Assembly (NCBI GenBank): GCA_009363875.1
Contig: CM018686.1
Coordinates: forward strand, 8,184,001-8,248,000
Direction of reading: 5' to 3'
DNA length: 64,000 nucleotides
Origin: Mikania micrantha
Lineage: Eukaryota > Streptophyta > Magnoliopsida > Asterales > Asteraceae
Positions within the stretch are counted from its first letter, which is position 1, and the number at the start of each line of letters is the position of its first letter. The notes beneath the pieces are model-generated. The model worked only from the letters and a program-made list of their open reading frames with translations, made no database searches and had not been told where the DNA came from. Positions 34,406 to 46,071 of this stretch are shown piece by piece. The position numbers and the translations under genes are program-made.

Positions 34406-35215
34406 ACTATATATATATATAATTTATAAAAATGAATTTTACATTCTACAACTTATTTTAAATAGCTTTTTTAAATAAAAATATATTTGAATTATAAAAG
34501 TTATACAAATAACAAGTTATTCTCAAAAGTGTTTACAAACATATTTTCAAACGTTCACCTACATTCTCCAAAAGATTAATTATAAAATATTTTTTATAAT
34601 ACCTTGAAAAAAATTCATGAATAATTTTATAAATTTATTTTAGGACAGTATTTTATTTAAATTCATTTAAATAAAATATAAGAAATGATAAATTTTCATT
34701 ATAAAACTCACAAAGACATTTTAATCCAAACTTTATAACAACCAATATAATTTAAATAAATGGAAAAATTGTTGTATTATTTCATTTATTCTTTTACAAA
34801 ACTTACAAAATGGTTTTAAATAAAAAGTATCTATAAACTATTATTTTCAAATGATAAATCATGGATTGAAATCTAACCTTCTAGACGAATCATATACATT
34901 ATGGTGGAGCTCTAGTTAAGTTGCAAGACTTAGAACTAAGACATTAATTGTTATCAAACGTTACGGTGAAGAATAGTGACTTTACTCTAGAAATTCTTAT
35001 CAAAGATATTTGAAAAGCAAAAGCAAGTGAGTTTTCTCGTATCCTTTTTATATTTTGTGATATTTTGGGATGTTACATATTCCTTTTACGCAAACAATGT
35101 TATTCATAAGTCAAAATCAATTTTTGATGCAAATACCTTAGTTCTTGATTGAATGTGATTGATTGCTATATGCGTATTACTTGTTGCAAACATTGGTTTG
35201 GATAGAAGTCGTTTC

Positions 35216-35252
<37 letters not shown>

Positions 35253-35385
35253 CATTAGTAGCATGGAATGTTGAGATACCTTCCACACTTAAACTTGAGT
35301 CTTTGTGTAAAAAGGTGAAAATGTGCATTGTCTCAAAATTGTGAATTACTTGTTTGAATCTATGACCTAGCTAATCAAGATTTAA
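34406..35385 (+). mobile_element. Left part of a degenerate LTR (D2), boundary unknown
   Basis: AT-rich DNA with a (CATATA)n microsatellite at about 35216-35255 and, at 35027, a donor-like AAGTGAGTTTTCTCGTATCC resembling the D1 motif at 16687. It is interrupted at 35386 by solo LTR A and seems to continue at 44510-44951, which ends like D1. No left end or target duplication was identified. Confidence 0.35.
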
Positions 35386-36339
35386 TGTAACAACCGAAAA
35401 TTCGGTAACCGTTTATGTTCAAATTTATATAAACGTTCGTAAATAATTACGATCAAAATGATATAAACGATAAAAATATCTGATAATGTATGGACACGTT
35501 ATAAAGCCTATTAGTAACGTGTAAAAATTTCCGTGACCGTTTGGGTTCGAAATTTTTATGAATTTCCCGAAGTGATCACGATCACATTAATATAAGCAGG
35601 ACCGTTATACGATAAAGTATGAACAAGATATAAGCTCGTGAATATTAAAAATATGAGAGCAAAGTAGAAGGGGGTTTAAAAATAGAACTTCAAAGTTCAA
35701 GGGCCCTAAGTGTAAATTATAAATTAATTCAAACTTTAATTTAAAGAAATGTGACGTCTGGAAATCAGATATTTCAATTTAACCGACTTCAGCATTAGAA
35801 GATAAGATCCAGTTTCAGATCGCATCAAACAATTGAGAATTGTAACTTCTTTCTGATCGACTTCAATTTTTACGAGCAGAGCAGAGAATCGAGAAGAATA
35901 GATTGATCGTTAAGGTATGTGTTCATGATTCTCATATCGTGTTAGTTTAGTGTTAATTGATTAAAGAAACCAACACCATGTTTAGATAAAATTTTGGTTT
36001 TGTATGATGAACATGAACTTGATTTGGTTGGAGCCCAATTACATCTAGATAATGATCAAGTTTTATGAAGATATAATATGTATGTTATAACACCAGTGCC
36101 GGAATCGTAACCGGAACAGTAACTTATACAGTACTTCAGACACAAACTACGTGTATCAACTGTATGCTAATATCATGTGATACTTGACACAAAACTATTA
36201 CGCAATGGATTCAGTAATCTGATTCAAACTCACAGTTTAACAGTCTGAAACATATCAGACAACATTGAACTAACACATGAATGCTTTTTAGGATGTTATA
36301 TGTATAAACGTATGTGAGGCTTTACACAACAAAACAACA

Positions 36340-36514
36340 ACGGGTGTCGTTACGTGAATGCTAAATCGACGGATTATTCGTATAGGTGACGATCTGTACG
36401 AATATATCTGAAGGTTTAACGTTCTAAATGATATCAGAAAATTAGAAAACCATATTGAAAGTATAGTTATCGTCGTATTCGTACGGGTGACGATTCGAAC
36501 GAATACGCGCGACG
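36340..36514 (+). promoter_or_regulatory. Paired LTR hairpins with conserved loop (B2)
   Basis: Hairpin 1: GATTATTCGTATA / TGTACGAATATATC around GGTGACGATC (36385-36394). Hairpin 2: CGTCGTATTCGTACG / CGAACGAATACGCGCGACG around GGTGACGATT (36486-36495). Loops are 101 bp apart. The arms differ from those of B1 yet remain largely complementary. Confidence 0.6.
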
Positions 36515-37104
36515 ACTGTACGATTCGATTTTAAACATTAAATTAAATATTTCTGAAAATTAAAATAAACGGAAGATATTTAGTTAATTTACTAGGAATT
36601 ACCACCTAAAATAAATTTCCAAACTCTACTTTTAATATTGTGATGTTTCGTTTCGAAAACGAAACGAAAACGACGTCTTTACGCGAAACCGAGCGTAACC
36701 GAATGGACCCGAATACCCGGGTATGTTGAAAGCCTTTAATGAGGCTTTTAATCCCTCATTTCCCCACCACCACTTCAACTTCAACCTCTCTATCCCGTCA
36801 CTCTCTCTCTCTAACTTTCTCTCTCTAGAAACCCACCTCCTATCTCCTCCATTTCTCAACCAAATCAAGAGTTTTTTGTGTCAAAACGACCACCACATCA
36901 CGTAGATCACGAAAGTACTGAAGATCTGAGCTTTGAATCATCCATTTTGAGGTAAAATTGAGTTCTTAGTCACGATTTTAGGGTTTTATAAACCCTCATA
37001 TTCGAACCCTTTCTAGCCGGCTAAACTTACACAAACCTTAGGGAAACCACACATCAACACCCTAGAACAACGTAGGAACAAGGGAGATAGCATGAGCATG
37101 GCTG

Positions 37105-37560
37105 GATTCTCGAATTTAGATGGCTGCGCATCATAGCTTGGCCCGGCCGAATGGCCCCTGCACATGCCGGCCAAAAGGCCAGGCCACGACCGAACCAGGC
37201 CCGGACGAATGTCCTCATTCTCTCAGCAAGTCTCATTCGACCAAGCCTCTCTCGCCATGAAATCCCTTCGGCCCAACGCTCATTTTGTCGGCCAAGTGCT
37301 TCATATGGCCAATGCCCCTTAGGTCGGCTGGGCTATTCGGACTAAGCCACATGCTGCCTAAGTCATTCTCCATGCCACCTCTTCGCATGAGCGACATTTG
37401 GCCTTTACCCCTATTTCATTTGGCCAAGCCCCATTCGCCCAAGATCATGCGGCCTCACCCTTTCGGCTGGCTACCTCCTTTTGGCCAAGAATTCCTTCGG
37501 CGGCCTGTTCACTTTCGGCCAAAGCCCATGCGGCCCAAAACTCTATTCGGCTAAGGGTTG
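37105..37560. repeat. GC-rich CATTCGGCC motif block (B2)
   Basis: Counterpart of 11190-11970: repeated CATTCGGCC, TTTCGGCCAA, CATGCGGCC and GGCCGAATGG words. Motif vocabulary is shared with B1 although the order is not. Open frames here are compositional. Confidence 0.65.
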
Positions 37561-38574
37561 GGTTAGAATCATCATTCACAATCAAGGAACCTTGGGTGAA
37601 TGGTATGCATGGGGTGAAAGTATGTGTGTGCATGGGAAAGGAAATGAGGTTTCCTAATAAGAAACTAAACTAGATTTAACTAAAGGTGATAAGTTAGTAA
37701 TCTTATCATGATAAAGATTAAATCACCAACACTTAGCTAAACAAATACTGAACATAGAGTTTGTCTATCATGTGGGGTTGGGGTTAAACAATGAATAATG
37801 CAACCACACTAAGGATTTTGACTATTTCAAACACAAAGCATGGAATACCAAAGATCTAACTAAGTGCTAGTGTTAATTACTAACACCCAATACTTAGTTA
37901 ATTATTCAATCACTTACAACTATGTTAGATAGTTCTATGGAACTTTTAAGTTAAGTTGTACATGCTAATAATTCGAGAAAACAAAGGGAAGCTAAGACTA
38001 AATCTTAGGCTTAGAGTTAATCAAGTTGGATTAACTTAAGTCTAATAAACAAATCTATAATTTCTTAAAATACATTATGGTTCTAGTAGATGAAATAAAT
38101 GATAAAATTTTCTTAAATTAATTAAATGATTTTCTAAATAAATGTTCAACTTAAAATAAATTAACTTAAAAATATTTTAACTAACGACTTGTAATTAATA
38201 CTGTGGGATTGGGGATTTATTAATGGGTAATATATTAGATTAGTTAGTGAGAAACATAGCAACACATTAGTGGCATAGGACACATAGTTGCACACCGAGA
38301 CCAAACCCTAGTTTACGTCTATTATAATGACTTATAGTATTCAAATCTCTTAAAACAACTCAGGTGTTGAAGATACTTAAGCTACAATTAACGAGCACGC
38401 ATTATCTGTTGTGATTCATACTTAGCAACACAGGTGAGTTCATTTGTCCCTTTTCAAACTATTTTGATTTTACTTCGGGACTGAGAAGCATGTTATACAT
38501 TTTAAACAAATGTTTAAATGATTCATAATGTTTTTATGCTTAGTCATAATGTTAATACTGATGCTTATTACACT

Positions 38575-39326
38575 TATTTTAAATGCTAAAAACTAAGGCT
38601 TAATTCTAAATGCTAACACTTAATACACTTAACCTAATGCTATATGCTAAATGCTACATGCTATTGCTACATGCTAATACTATATGCTAATGCTATATGC
38701 TAAATGCTACATGCTAAATGCTACATACTAATACTAGATGCTAATGCTACACGCTAATACTATATGCTAATGCTGCATGCTAATACTATATGCTAATGCT
38801 ACACGCTAATGCTACATGCTAAATGGTACATGCTAATGCTACACGCTAATACTATATGCTAATGCTACATGCTAATACTACATGCTAATGCTATATGCTA
38901 AATGCTACATGCTAAATACTATATGCTAATGCTACATGCTAATACTATATGCTAATGCTATATGCTAAATGCTACATGCTAAATGCTACATGCTAATGCT
39001 ATATGCCATATGCTTGATATGCTTGATACACTTGATATGCTTGAATGCTCGAAGTGCTTGAAATGCTAAGATAACAGGCTAGTGCTCGTACATGATACGT
39101 AAAGGCTAAATTATGCTAATGCAAAGCTAGTATCTGTACACATGATACGTAAAGGCTAAACTATGCTAATGCAAAGCTAGTATCTGTACACATGATACGT
39201 AAAGGCTAAACTGTGCTAATGCAAAGCTAGTATCTGTACATATGATACATAAATTCTAAACTATGCTAATGCAAAGCTAGTATCTGTACACATGATACGT
39301 AAAGGCTAAACTGTGCTAATGCAAAG
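38575..39326. repeat. Minisatellites in LTR B2
   Basis: 38575-39010 is a run of about 13-bp units of the type ATGCTAATGCTAC/ATGCTAATACTAT. 39075-39326 is a 50-bp unit (CAAAGCTAGTATCTGTACAC...) in about five copies, continuing for about two more at 41698-41790 on the far side of solo LTR C, which inserted in the array. Confidence 0.9.
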
Positions 39327-41697
39327 TGTAACATCCCAAATTTTCTAATACAAGTTATTTGGATCCTACGTACGAGTAACGAATAAGTAACTTGTAGGAA
39401 AATCGATGAAAAATAACCAAAGCGGGGCTTAGAGATCGTGTCCTCGAAATGAGGGAGATTTCGAGTACACCATATTTCGTGTACATGAGTTTTCGAATAC
39501 AGGGACCCTCCTTATAAATACCAGTGCCTTGGGAATGGTGCGAACCTTTGGCTGGAAAAGCATTCTCTCTCGAGTACACGAAGTGAAGTCCCGGAACTTC
39601 AAGGATCGAGCTTTGATCGATCAAACGGAAGAGGAAACAAACGAGAATCTGCAGGAGGGATCATCTAATTACAAGTAAGTGGTTTATGTATAAAAGTTAC
39701 GATTTTAATACAAAAGTTAGGATTGTTAAATAAAAGTGAACTTGTGCATAAAGCTTGCACCTTTATGCATAAAGTTCGGAACTTTGAGGTTCCAGTGTGT
39801 TGGTAACACCCTAAGGAAACTAGAACTAGCTCCCCAAAGCCTTAGATGAATTTCTGAGATGTTTAATGACGAAGTGATGAGTACACGAAATCCTGCACAA
39901 AGGGTACTCGAAATCATACTTAGAATTTCGAGTACATTGCCATTTCGAGTACAAGGTTATTTCGAGTACTCATAGGTTTGAATACACAGGCTATTTCAAA
40001 TACAGATGATGGTTTCGAGTACCAGCCATTTCGTGAACTCCAGGAATTTCGTGTACATGGGTTTCGAGTATGGGGTGCTTAATGAACCTCAAGTGTTTCG
40101 AATACTTAGCTAAGGTTAGGGAACTTGAGCTTATAATGGGGACTAGTTGATTATGAGGACTTGGAATATATCCTAAGTCTAAGAATGGTATGTGATGAGA
40201 TGATATACTGATGTAGGTTCTTAAGGCCTAGCTAAGGAGTTCGGCTAATGAAACAGGAAACTACTATCAGGTGAGTTTTAGACGCCCTCTTTTATGTTTA
40301 ATGTTTTGGGCTGACATACATGCTTATTGTTATGTCTATGATATTATGTGCTTATGATGATGATGAAGGAATGATGATATGCCCTGACTATGTATGCATG
40401 TTTATGTGTTAGCATGATCTATGCACGAAACTATGCTAAGCATGATGACTGCATGATAAATGAGTTATGATAATGAATAACATGACATGATAATGATGCT
40501 AGCATATGATATTATGATGACTTTATGATAACATGCTTCATGATGATAACTATGAGAATAGTTATAGGAGTATGACAAGGTCCTAGGTTGCTAGGATGGA
40601 CGTATGATATGTAGGCATGATGCCATGATGATATGATGTGATAACGATGCTAGTATGTTATGATAACCTGTGCTTGATGCTAGTATGTTATGATGGTATG
40701 ATGAAATGATGCTAGTATGTGATGATGGTATGATGAAACGATGCTAGTATGACATGCCTAATATGCCATGATAACTACGATGAATGATGTTATGATGCTA
40801 GCAGGAAATGTTATGATGATTATGATAAAACATGATATAATGCTAGTATATCATGCGTGACGAATGAACGATGTTCCTATAAGTGTTATAGGATATGTAT
40901 GAAAGATGTACCAGTAATTGTGCTGGGTAGGTATGATAGTCAACCACGACTATAACTGGGTATGATAGTCAACCACGACTATAACTGGGTATGGTAGTCA
41001 ACCACGACTATAACTGGGTATGGTAGTCAACCACGACTATAACTGGGTATGGTAATCAACCACGACTATAACTGGGTATGCTAGTCAACCACGACTATAA
41101 CTGGGTATGGTAGTCAACCACGACTATAACTGGGTATGGTAGTCAACCACGACTATAACTGGGTATGATAGTCAACCATGACTATAACTGGGTATGATAG
41201 TCAACCACGACTATAACTGGGTATGGTAGTCAACCAAGACTATAACTGGGTATGGTAGTCAACCACGACTATAACTGGGTATGGAGCCTTGCGCCGGCAT
41301 AAGCCCGCTGTTCGTATGGTGACAGTGGAACGTATGATGATGATGTTCAGGATGTTATGTGCTAAGGTTATGGACTATGTGTATGAAATGATGTTTATGT
41401 TAAGTATGTGTAATGTTGTTTTACGAAAACTAGAACTCACCAGCGTAAGCTGACTTGATTTAGCATGTATGTCAGGTTAAGGCTAAGGCGAAAGAAGTTA
41501 CGGAGCTCGGGGCATCAAGATAGAGAATTCGATGGTTTTGGCAAATCTGATATGTTTTTGATACAAACACTTTATTGATTCTGTTTATCAAACTATGTTT
41601 ACATTTCCGCTGCATGTTTATGAAAGTTTTTAGTTTAAGAGCTATATGTTATGACGAAACCAACCTCTGTGAGGTGCCCGGGAATCAGGGCCTCACA
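39327..41697 (+). mobile_element. Solo LTR C, 2.37 kb, nested in B2
   Basis: TGTAACATCCCAAATTTTC ... GGGAATCAGGGCCTCACA, with a perfect target duplication CAAAG (39322-39326, 41698-41702). TATA box TTATAAATACC near 39511. It contains dispersed TTTCGAGTACA words (39440-39500 and 39890-40100), a donor-like CAG/GTGAGTTTT (40271), a 29-bp hairpin repeat array, and GAACTCACC, CTGAC and an acceptor-like ATGTCAG/G (41475). Confidence 0.92.
40922..41285 (+). repeat. 29-bp tandem array, 12 copies, each a hairpin
   Basis: Unit CTGGGTATGGTAGTCAACCA plus CGACTATAA, about 12 copies with single-base variants. Several units contain ATAGTC-AACCAC-GACTAT, a 6-bp stem with a 6-nt loop. Confidence 0.93.
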
Positions 41698-42177
41698 CAA
41701 AGCTAGTATCTGTACATATGATACGTAAATGCTAAACTATGCTAATGCAAAGCTAGTATCTGGGCACAAGATTCGTGAATGCCATGCTATGTGAATGCTA
41801 TAAACTTATATGCTATGAACTTGTATGCTAAAGCTATCGGTTATTATAGAATGGACCGACCGGCCTCTCAGTGGTTGCCAGCGGGGGTTCTTTATAGCCA
41901 GGACTATTGTAGAACAGACCGTTTGGCCTCTCAGTGCTTGCCAAAAGGGTGTTCTTCATAGTCAGGACTTTGAGGAACAGACTATTGGCCTCTCAGTGCT
42001 TGCCATACAGTGATTCCTCATTGTCCACTCATGTTGTAAACTTAAATAGAATGCTAAATCTATGATGGGAATGGATGGTTGACGGTAAAACGCTTAATTA
42101 TCATTAATATCAATGTCCTATGTGGCTTAGTATGTGGTGGGATGGCGTCTGGGCGGGTTGTAGGCTCGACCCTTTCG

Positions 42178-42516
42178 TATGCCCTATATATAAGCATACC
42201 GAGTTGGATGATACAGGTGATGTTAATGAGGTTAAGGTTGTTACCGAAGAGGTTTGTCAATGCTGTTGTGTGCGTGTTTTAAACTCTTAAACAGAATGTC
42301 TTACTGGTTCCTGGGTGGATTTTTAAGGCTGACGTTGCTCAGCCAGGTGCTGCCACGTGTCCTAGGCGTGTTCTACTGGGATGGGAATAAAATTGAAGGG
42401 TAGGTAAAATGGTTAATTATCATTAACAACAATGTCCTATGTGACTTAGTATGTGGTGGGATGGCGTCTGGGCGGGTTGTAGGCTCGACCCTTTAGTATG
42501 CCCTATATATAAGCAT
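42178..42516 (+). promoter_or_regulatory. Conserved TATA-like 20-mer, tandemly duplicated (B2)
   Basis: TATGCCCTATATATAAGCAT at 42178-42197 and 42497-42516, each within a roughly 180-bp repeated block beginning TTAATTATCATTAA and containing GTGGTGGGATGGCGTCTGGG. The copies are 319 bp apart. Identical to the 20-mer in B1 at 13849. Confidence 0.6.
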
Positions 42517-43449
42517 ACCGAGTTGGATGATACAAGTGATGTTAATGAGGTTAAGGTTTTACCTAAAAGGTTTGCAAAGCATTTTTTTCAAATACTAAAA
42601 CTATATGAACTCACCAACCATTGTGTTGACTTTGTTTTCTTACATGCTTTTCTCAGGTGACGTATATGAATAAGCTTAGGCTCAGGATTGCATGCTAGGA
42701 TGCTCAGTTAGAGGACCTAGTAGTTTTTGGAAAGCACATCTTTTGTTGATCATTGTGAATCATTTTTGATATCTTGTACAGTTACAAGATAGTAGACATT
42801 TGATTCTTTTGATAGGTTTACTTAGTTAAATTACTAAACATTGACATTTGTAATTTAACTTTGTAATCCTAGTTTAATGTTTATTGTGTTTTAGTTATTC
42901 TCAATGTTGATGCTATGTAAACAATCTCATCATCACGATTATCATCCCGATATCGCGCCCTGAGATCCTTCCGCCCGACGGGACACACGATCTGGCCCGC
43001 CGGCTCGTGGTGTGACATATGTGCTTCTGGTTGCCTTAAACCCATGTTATTATACAGTAAGTTTAGCAACGCCCTAAGACGAATTAATAAGAGAATACGC
43101 TTATCTAAGCCGAGCAAATAAGTAATCTTTAAGCATAACAAGATTGTAGAGATAAAAATGGTCAAAATGAGTGTAAGCGAAATTTTGAAACAAAGCTCCG
43201 AATGAAAGTTACGACATGCTGAAGTTTCGAGCGATAATCGTAAATTTGAGCACCTTCATGATAAGGTTATAATCATGATAATATATTCATATTAATAGGA
43301 TATCATTCTGAAGTGAGAAAGTAAGGAAAGGAAGAAAAGCTAGCAAATTGTGTTTTACTAAGCTCAGGTGAGTTCTTTGTAGCCCTATTTTAAAAGTTGT
43401 ATCATTTTGGGCTAATGTGCATGTTATAGAGTTATTTTGTGAAAATGAT

Positions 43450-43760
43450 TTTAACCAGACTTTGGTCAGGTAAAGAACGTTTTAAGTCTCAACTGTGGTT
43501 GAGAAATAAATGATTTTGAAAGTCTCAGCTGAAGTGTTAAGAATGTTTTAAAGACTCAACTGCGGTTGAGAAGTGAATGACTTTAAAAGTCTCAGCTGAG
43601 GTGTAAATAATGTTTTAAGTCTCAACTACGGTTGAGAGTATAAAGAATGTTTTAAGTCTCAACTGATGTTGAGAATGAAATGATTTTTGAAAATCTCGGC
43701 CGAGGTCGAGTAGGAAATGTGGTTTTGAAGTCCCGGCTGCGGTTGGGCAAAATCTGAGTA
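43450..43760 (+). repeat. Hairpin tandem repeats in LTR A
   Basis: Irregular units of about 35-75 bp with AATGTTTTAAGTCTCAACTG and CGGTTGAGAA. CTCAACTGCGGTTGAG is a hairpin; alternate units carry the CTCAGCTGAG type. They lie between the donor-like and acceptor-like motifs of A. Confidence 0.75.
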
Positions 43761-44509
43761 CTGCGGTGCATAAAAAGTGTTTATGTTTATGATGGTTTAA
43801 ATGATTAAACTATGTTATGTATGAATGAATGATGTTATGGATATGAATGAGATATGTAAAGTGATGTTATGTGAAGGATTGTTATGTAAAGAAGTCTTGT
43901 ACCGGTATGAGCTGTTCAACTTCGGTTGATGGTTAAAGAGCCTTGTGGAAAGACAAGCGTGTCGACTATGTGTCGCTAGTTGAGGAAATCTTATGCATGC
44001 ATGAGTTGTCAACTTCGGATTGATAGTTATAGAGTCTTGTGCTGCACAAGCATGCTATTTTGGTCAGCAGTTCAGGCTAAATTTCTGCACAAGCATGTTG
44101 ACTTTGGTCAGCAGTTCAGGCTAAATTTCTGCACAGTATGATTGATGTCATGATGATATGTATGTTATGTGTTTGAATTATGTTATGTTATATAAAGATA
44201 TGAATGAGCAAAGACTTTTCTAAAAATTTAACTTTGAACTCACCAATTAAAGCTGACTTGATTTAGCATACATGTCAGGTTGAGCAAGTTATGATAAGGA
44301 TATGATGGCTCGAGGCTTATGTTGAAGACTACCCTGGCATCAACTGGCTATAGTATAGAACTGTTAGAGATGTGGGTTATGTGAGTAATTAGAAGTTTAT
44401 ATTATGTTATCACTTTAAATTCCGCTGCTGAATTGAAGCATTCACGGTTTAAGAACTATGCGTTTTATGCTTTGCCAACTGAGGGACTCCCGGGGCTCGG
44501 GGCTTCTCA

Positions 44510-44951
44510 TTTAAACTTTGTAACGATACTTGTTTGGAGACTTTGGTTGAGACATAAACATTGTGCTAGCTTGTAGACATGTATAATTTGAATCTATTAT
44601 ATTTGGAACATTTGGTTAAGAATCTTTCATATACATATTTATAAATCTATGAGTTCTCACCAACTATGCAAATAGTTCAAAATATTTTATTTTACATATG
44701 TAAGAAGTTAGAGACAAAGATGAAGACACATAAGAATAATTGGACCTAGTTAATCATAATAGGAACATCATTTTGCTTTAGTTTTATTGTATTGTTGGAT
44801 ATTGTATGTTTTATTGTTTGAATGATTGTTATGAATGTATTGGAATTTAAATTGGAATGTTTTAAATATTGATACTTAAAAATAGCAACATGAGATTTTG
44901 AACAATTAAAATCACGCACCTAATTATTCAGCTGTTGGTTAGGGTATGACA
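44510..44951 (+). mobile_element. Right part of degenerate LTR D2
   Basis: Contains TTCTCACCAACTATGC (44656) and ends GTTGGTTAGGGTATGACA, closely resembling the D1 end at 17543. Probably the continuation of 34406-35385 beyond the nested LTRs. Confidence 0.45.
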
Positions 44952-45880
44952 AGTAGCTACTCCTGTTTACCAGACATCTTAATCTTTTTAAAATATAAAT
45001 TCACATGATATCATAAATTACTTCAAACGGATATGTTCCACAAAACAATATTCTTAAAGTCAAGGGTTGCTTCTATGCTACAAGCAGTTTTGTTCAAATA
45101 TTTAATAAAAGATAAATTTGAAATTTTTTAGTCAATGTGAAATGACTCAACAAATATTTATAAAAGAACATGAATATTCGTAGGAATGATAAACATACAA
45201 AAAGTACAACTTTGAAGGTGAGGTTAGGGACGGCCAAACAGATTTGGAGGCCTGAAGCGAACTAAAAATTTGAGGCCCTATCTTTAGGCCAAGTTATAAT
45301 GTATATATTTACTCCTATACCCGGGCTTGCAATCGATGAACACACAAACATTAAGCATCTAATCATATAATCAACAATCTCACCGTGAGGTTTGAAGTCT
45401 TTGGTACTTTACGTGGTTTCTATTTTTGAGGTTGTTTTCACGATACAAAAAATGCGTTAGAATTGGACATGCTTTTGACTTTGGAATGACTACTGTGACA
45501 AAAACACAATATGCATCTTTGAGTCCTTAATGAAACTCAAACCCTAACATGGTTAAAATAACCTCAACTCTTTATGATAAATTATCCTAAAATTCTTTAA
45601 AGAATCAGTTGGGGTGTACGTCATAAAACACGTTGAAATTATATAATATAATAGAAGGCAATGTCGTTTTTTGAGATTAAACAACATGTTAGCTAATCAC
45701 TCGTTGTCCTGGGGCAGTAGGATGTGACTTCTTTTATTTTTTTCATCTCTAGTGACTTATTCACACATATTATGTCGTATAATGTGGGTTTTAATCATGT
45801 GGTTAGAAAAACGTACACTTGGGTACTAAAGGGCGTTTGATCCGATGGTATACGGATGGGTAATTGGTGATACCTGTTTT
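44952..45880. other. No gene seen; possible hAT end
   Basis: At about 45227 GGGACGGCC-AAACAGATTTGG and following words resemble the left end of the hAT at 6339 (GGGCGGCCCTGAGATTTGG). No partner end was found. The rest is unassigned. Confidence 0.35.
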
Positions 45881-46064
45881 TGTTGTTTGAGAGAAAACGA
45901 TTTAGAATGAATTGGGAAAGTTGTTATTCTCATTGATTGATCGACTATTTAACTAATTACAATCAACGAACTATTAACAGAAACTTAACAGAAAAATTAA
46001 ACTAACTAACCACTAATCATTGTACAAACAAAGAAGCTATATGTACAACATAAATAAACCAACA
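45881..46064 (-). repeat. 3' LTR of the young copia
   Basis: 184 bp, TGTTGTTTGAG...AACCAACA, identical by eye to 50450-50633. The polypurine tract is at 46065-46075. Confidence 0.97.
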
Positions 46065-46071
46065 CCCCTCC

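Larger units (their letters stand above)
36086..43017 (+). mobile_element. Solo LTR B2 (net about 4.56 kb), nested in A
   Basis: Starts TATAACACCAGTGCCGG and ends CGGCTCGTGGTGTGACA, which are inverted to each other. A perfect target duplication TATGT flanks it (36081-36085, 43018-43022). The first G of the LTR (TG) has apparently become A. It shares all internal landmarks with B1: paired hairpins, GC-rich block, donor-like CAG/GTGAGTTC (38434), the TATA-like 20-mer (here in two tandem copies), acceptor-like TTCTCAG (42656) and the GATATCGCGCC end. Solo LTR C is inserted at 39327. No retroelement genes. Confidence 0.88.
35386..44509 (+). mobile_element. Solo LTR A (net 2.19 kb), outer shell of three nested solo LTRs
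   Basis: TGTAACAACCGAAAATTCGG ... CGGGGCTTCTCA with a perfect target duplication TTTAA (35381-35385, 44510-44514). B2 (36086-43017) is inserted in it. The start resembles C (TGTAACATCCC) and the minus-strand start of the gypsy LTR at 61002 (TGTAACGACC), so A and C are probably solo LTRs of related chromovirus-type elements. It carries tandem hairpin repeats (43450-43760), a donor-like CAG/GTGAGTTC (43368) and an acceptor-like ATGTCAG/G (44278). Confidence 0.85.

Noticed and set aside
37054..37673. Overlapping frames of 60-91 codons
   Set aside because: Same compositional effect in the B2 copy of the GC-rich block; frame and sequence are not conserved with B1.
40922..41285. CRISPR array
   Set aside because: Regular 29-bp units with no spacers, in a plant LTR; an ordinary tandem repeat.
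35386..43017. A single 7.6-kb LTR from TGTAACAACC (35386) to GGTGTGACA (43017)
   Set aside because: The flanks TTTAA and TATGT do not match. Pairing the ends by target duplication gives two nested LTRs (35386-44509 and 36086-43017), each with a perfect duplication.
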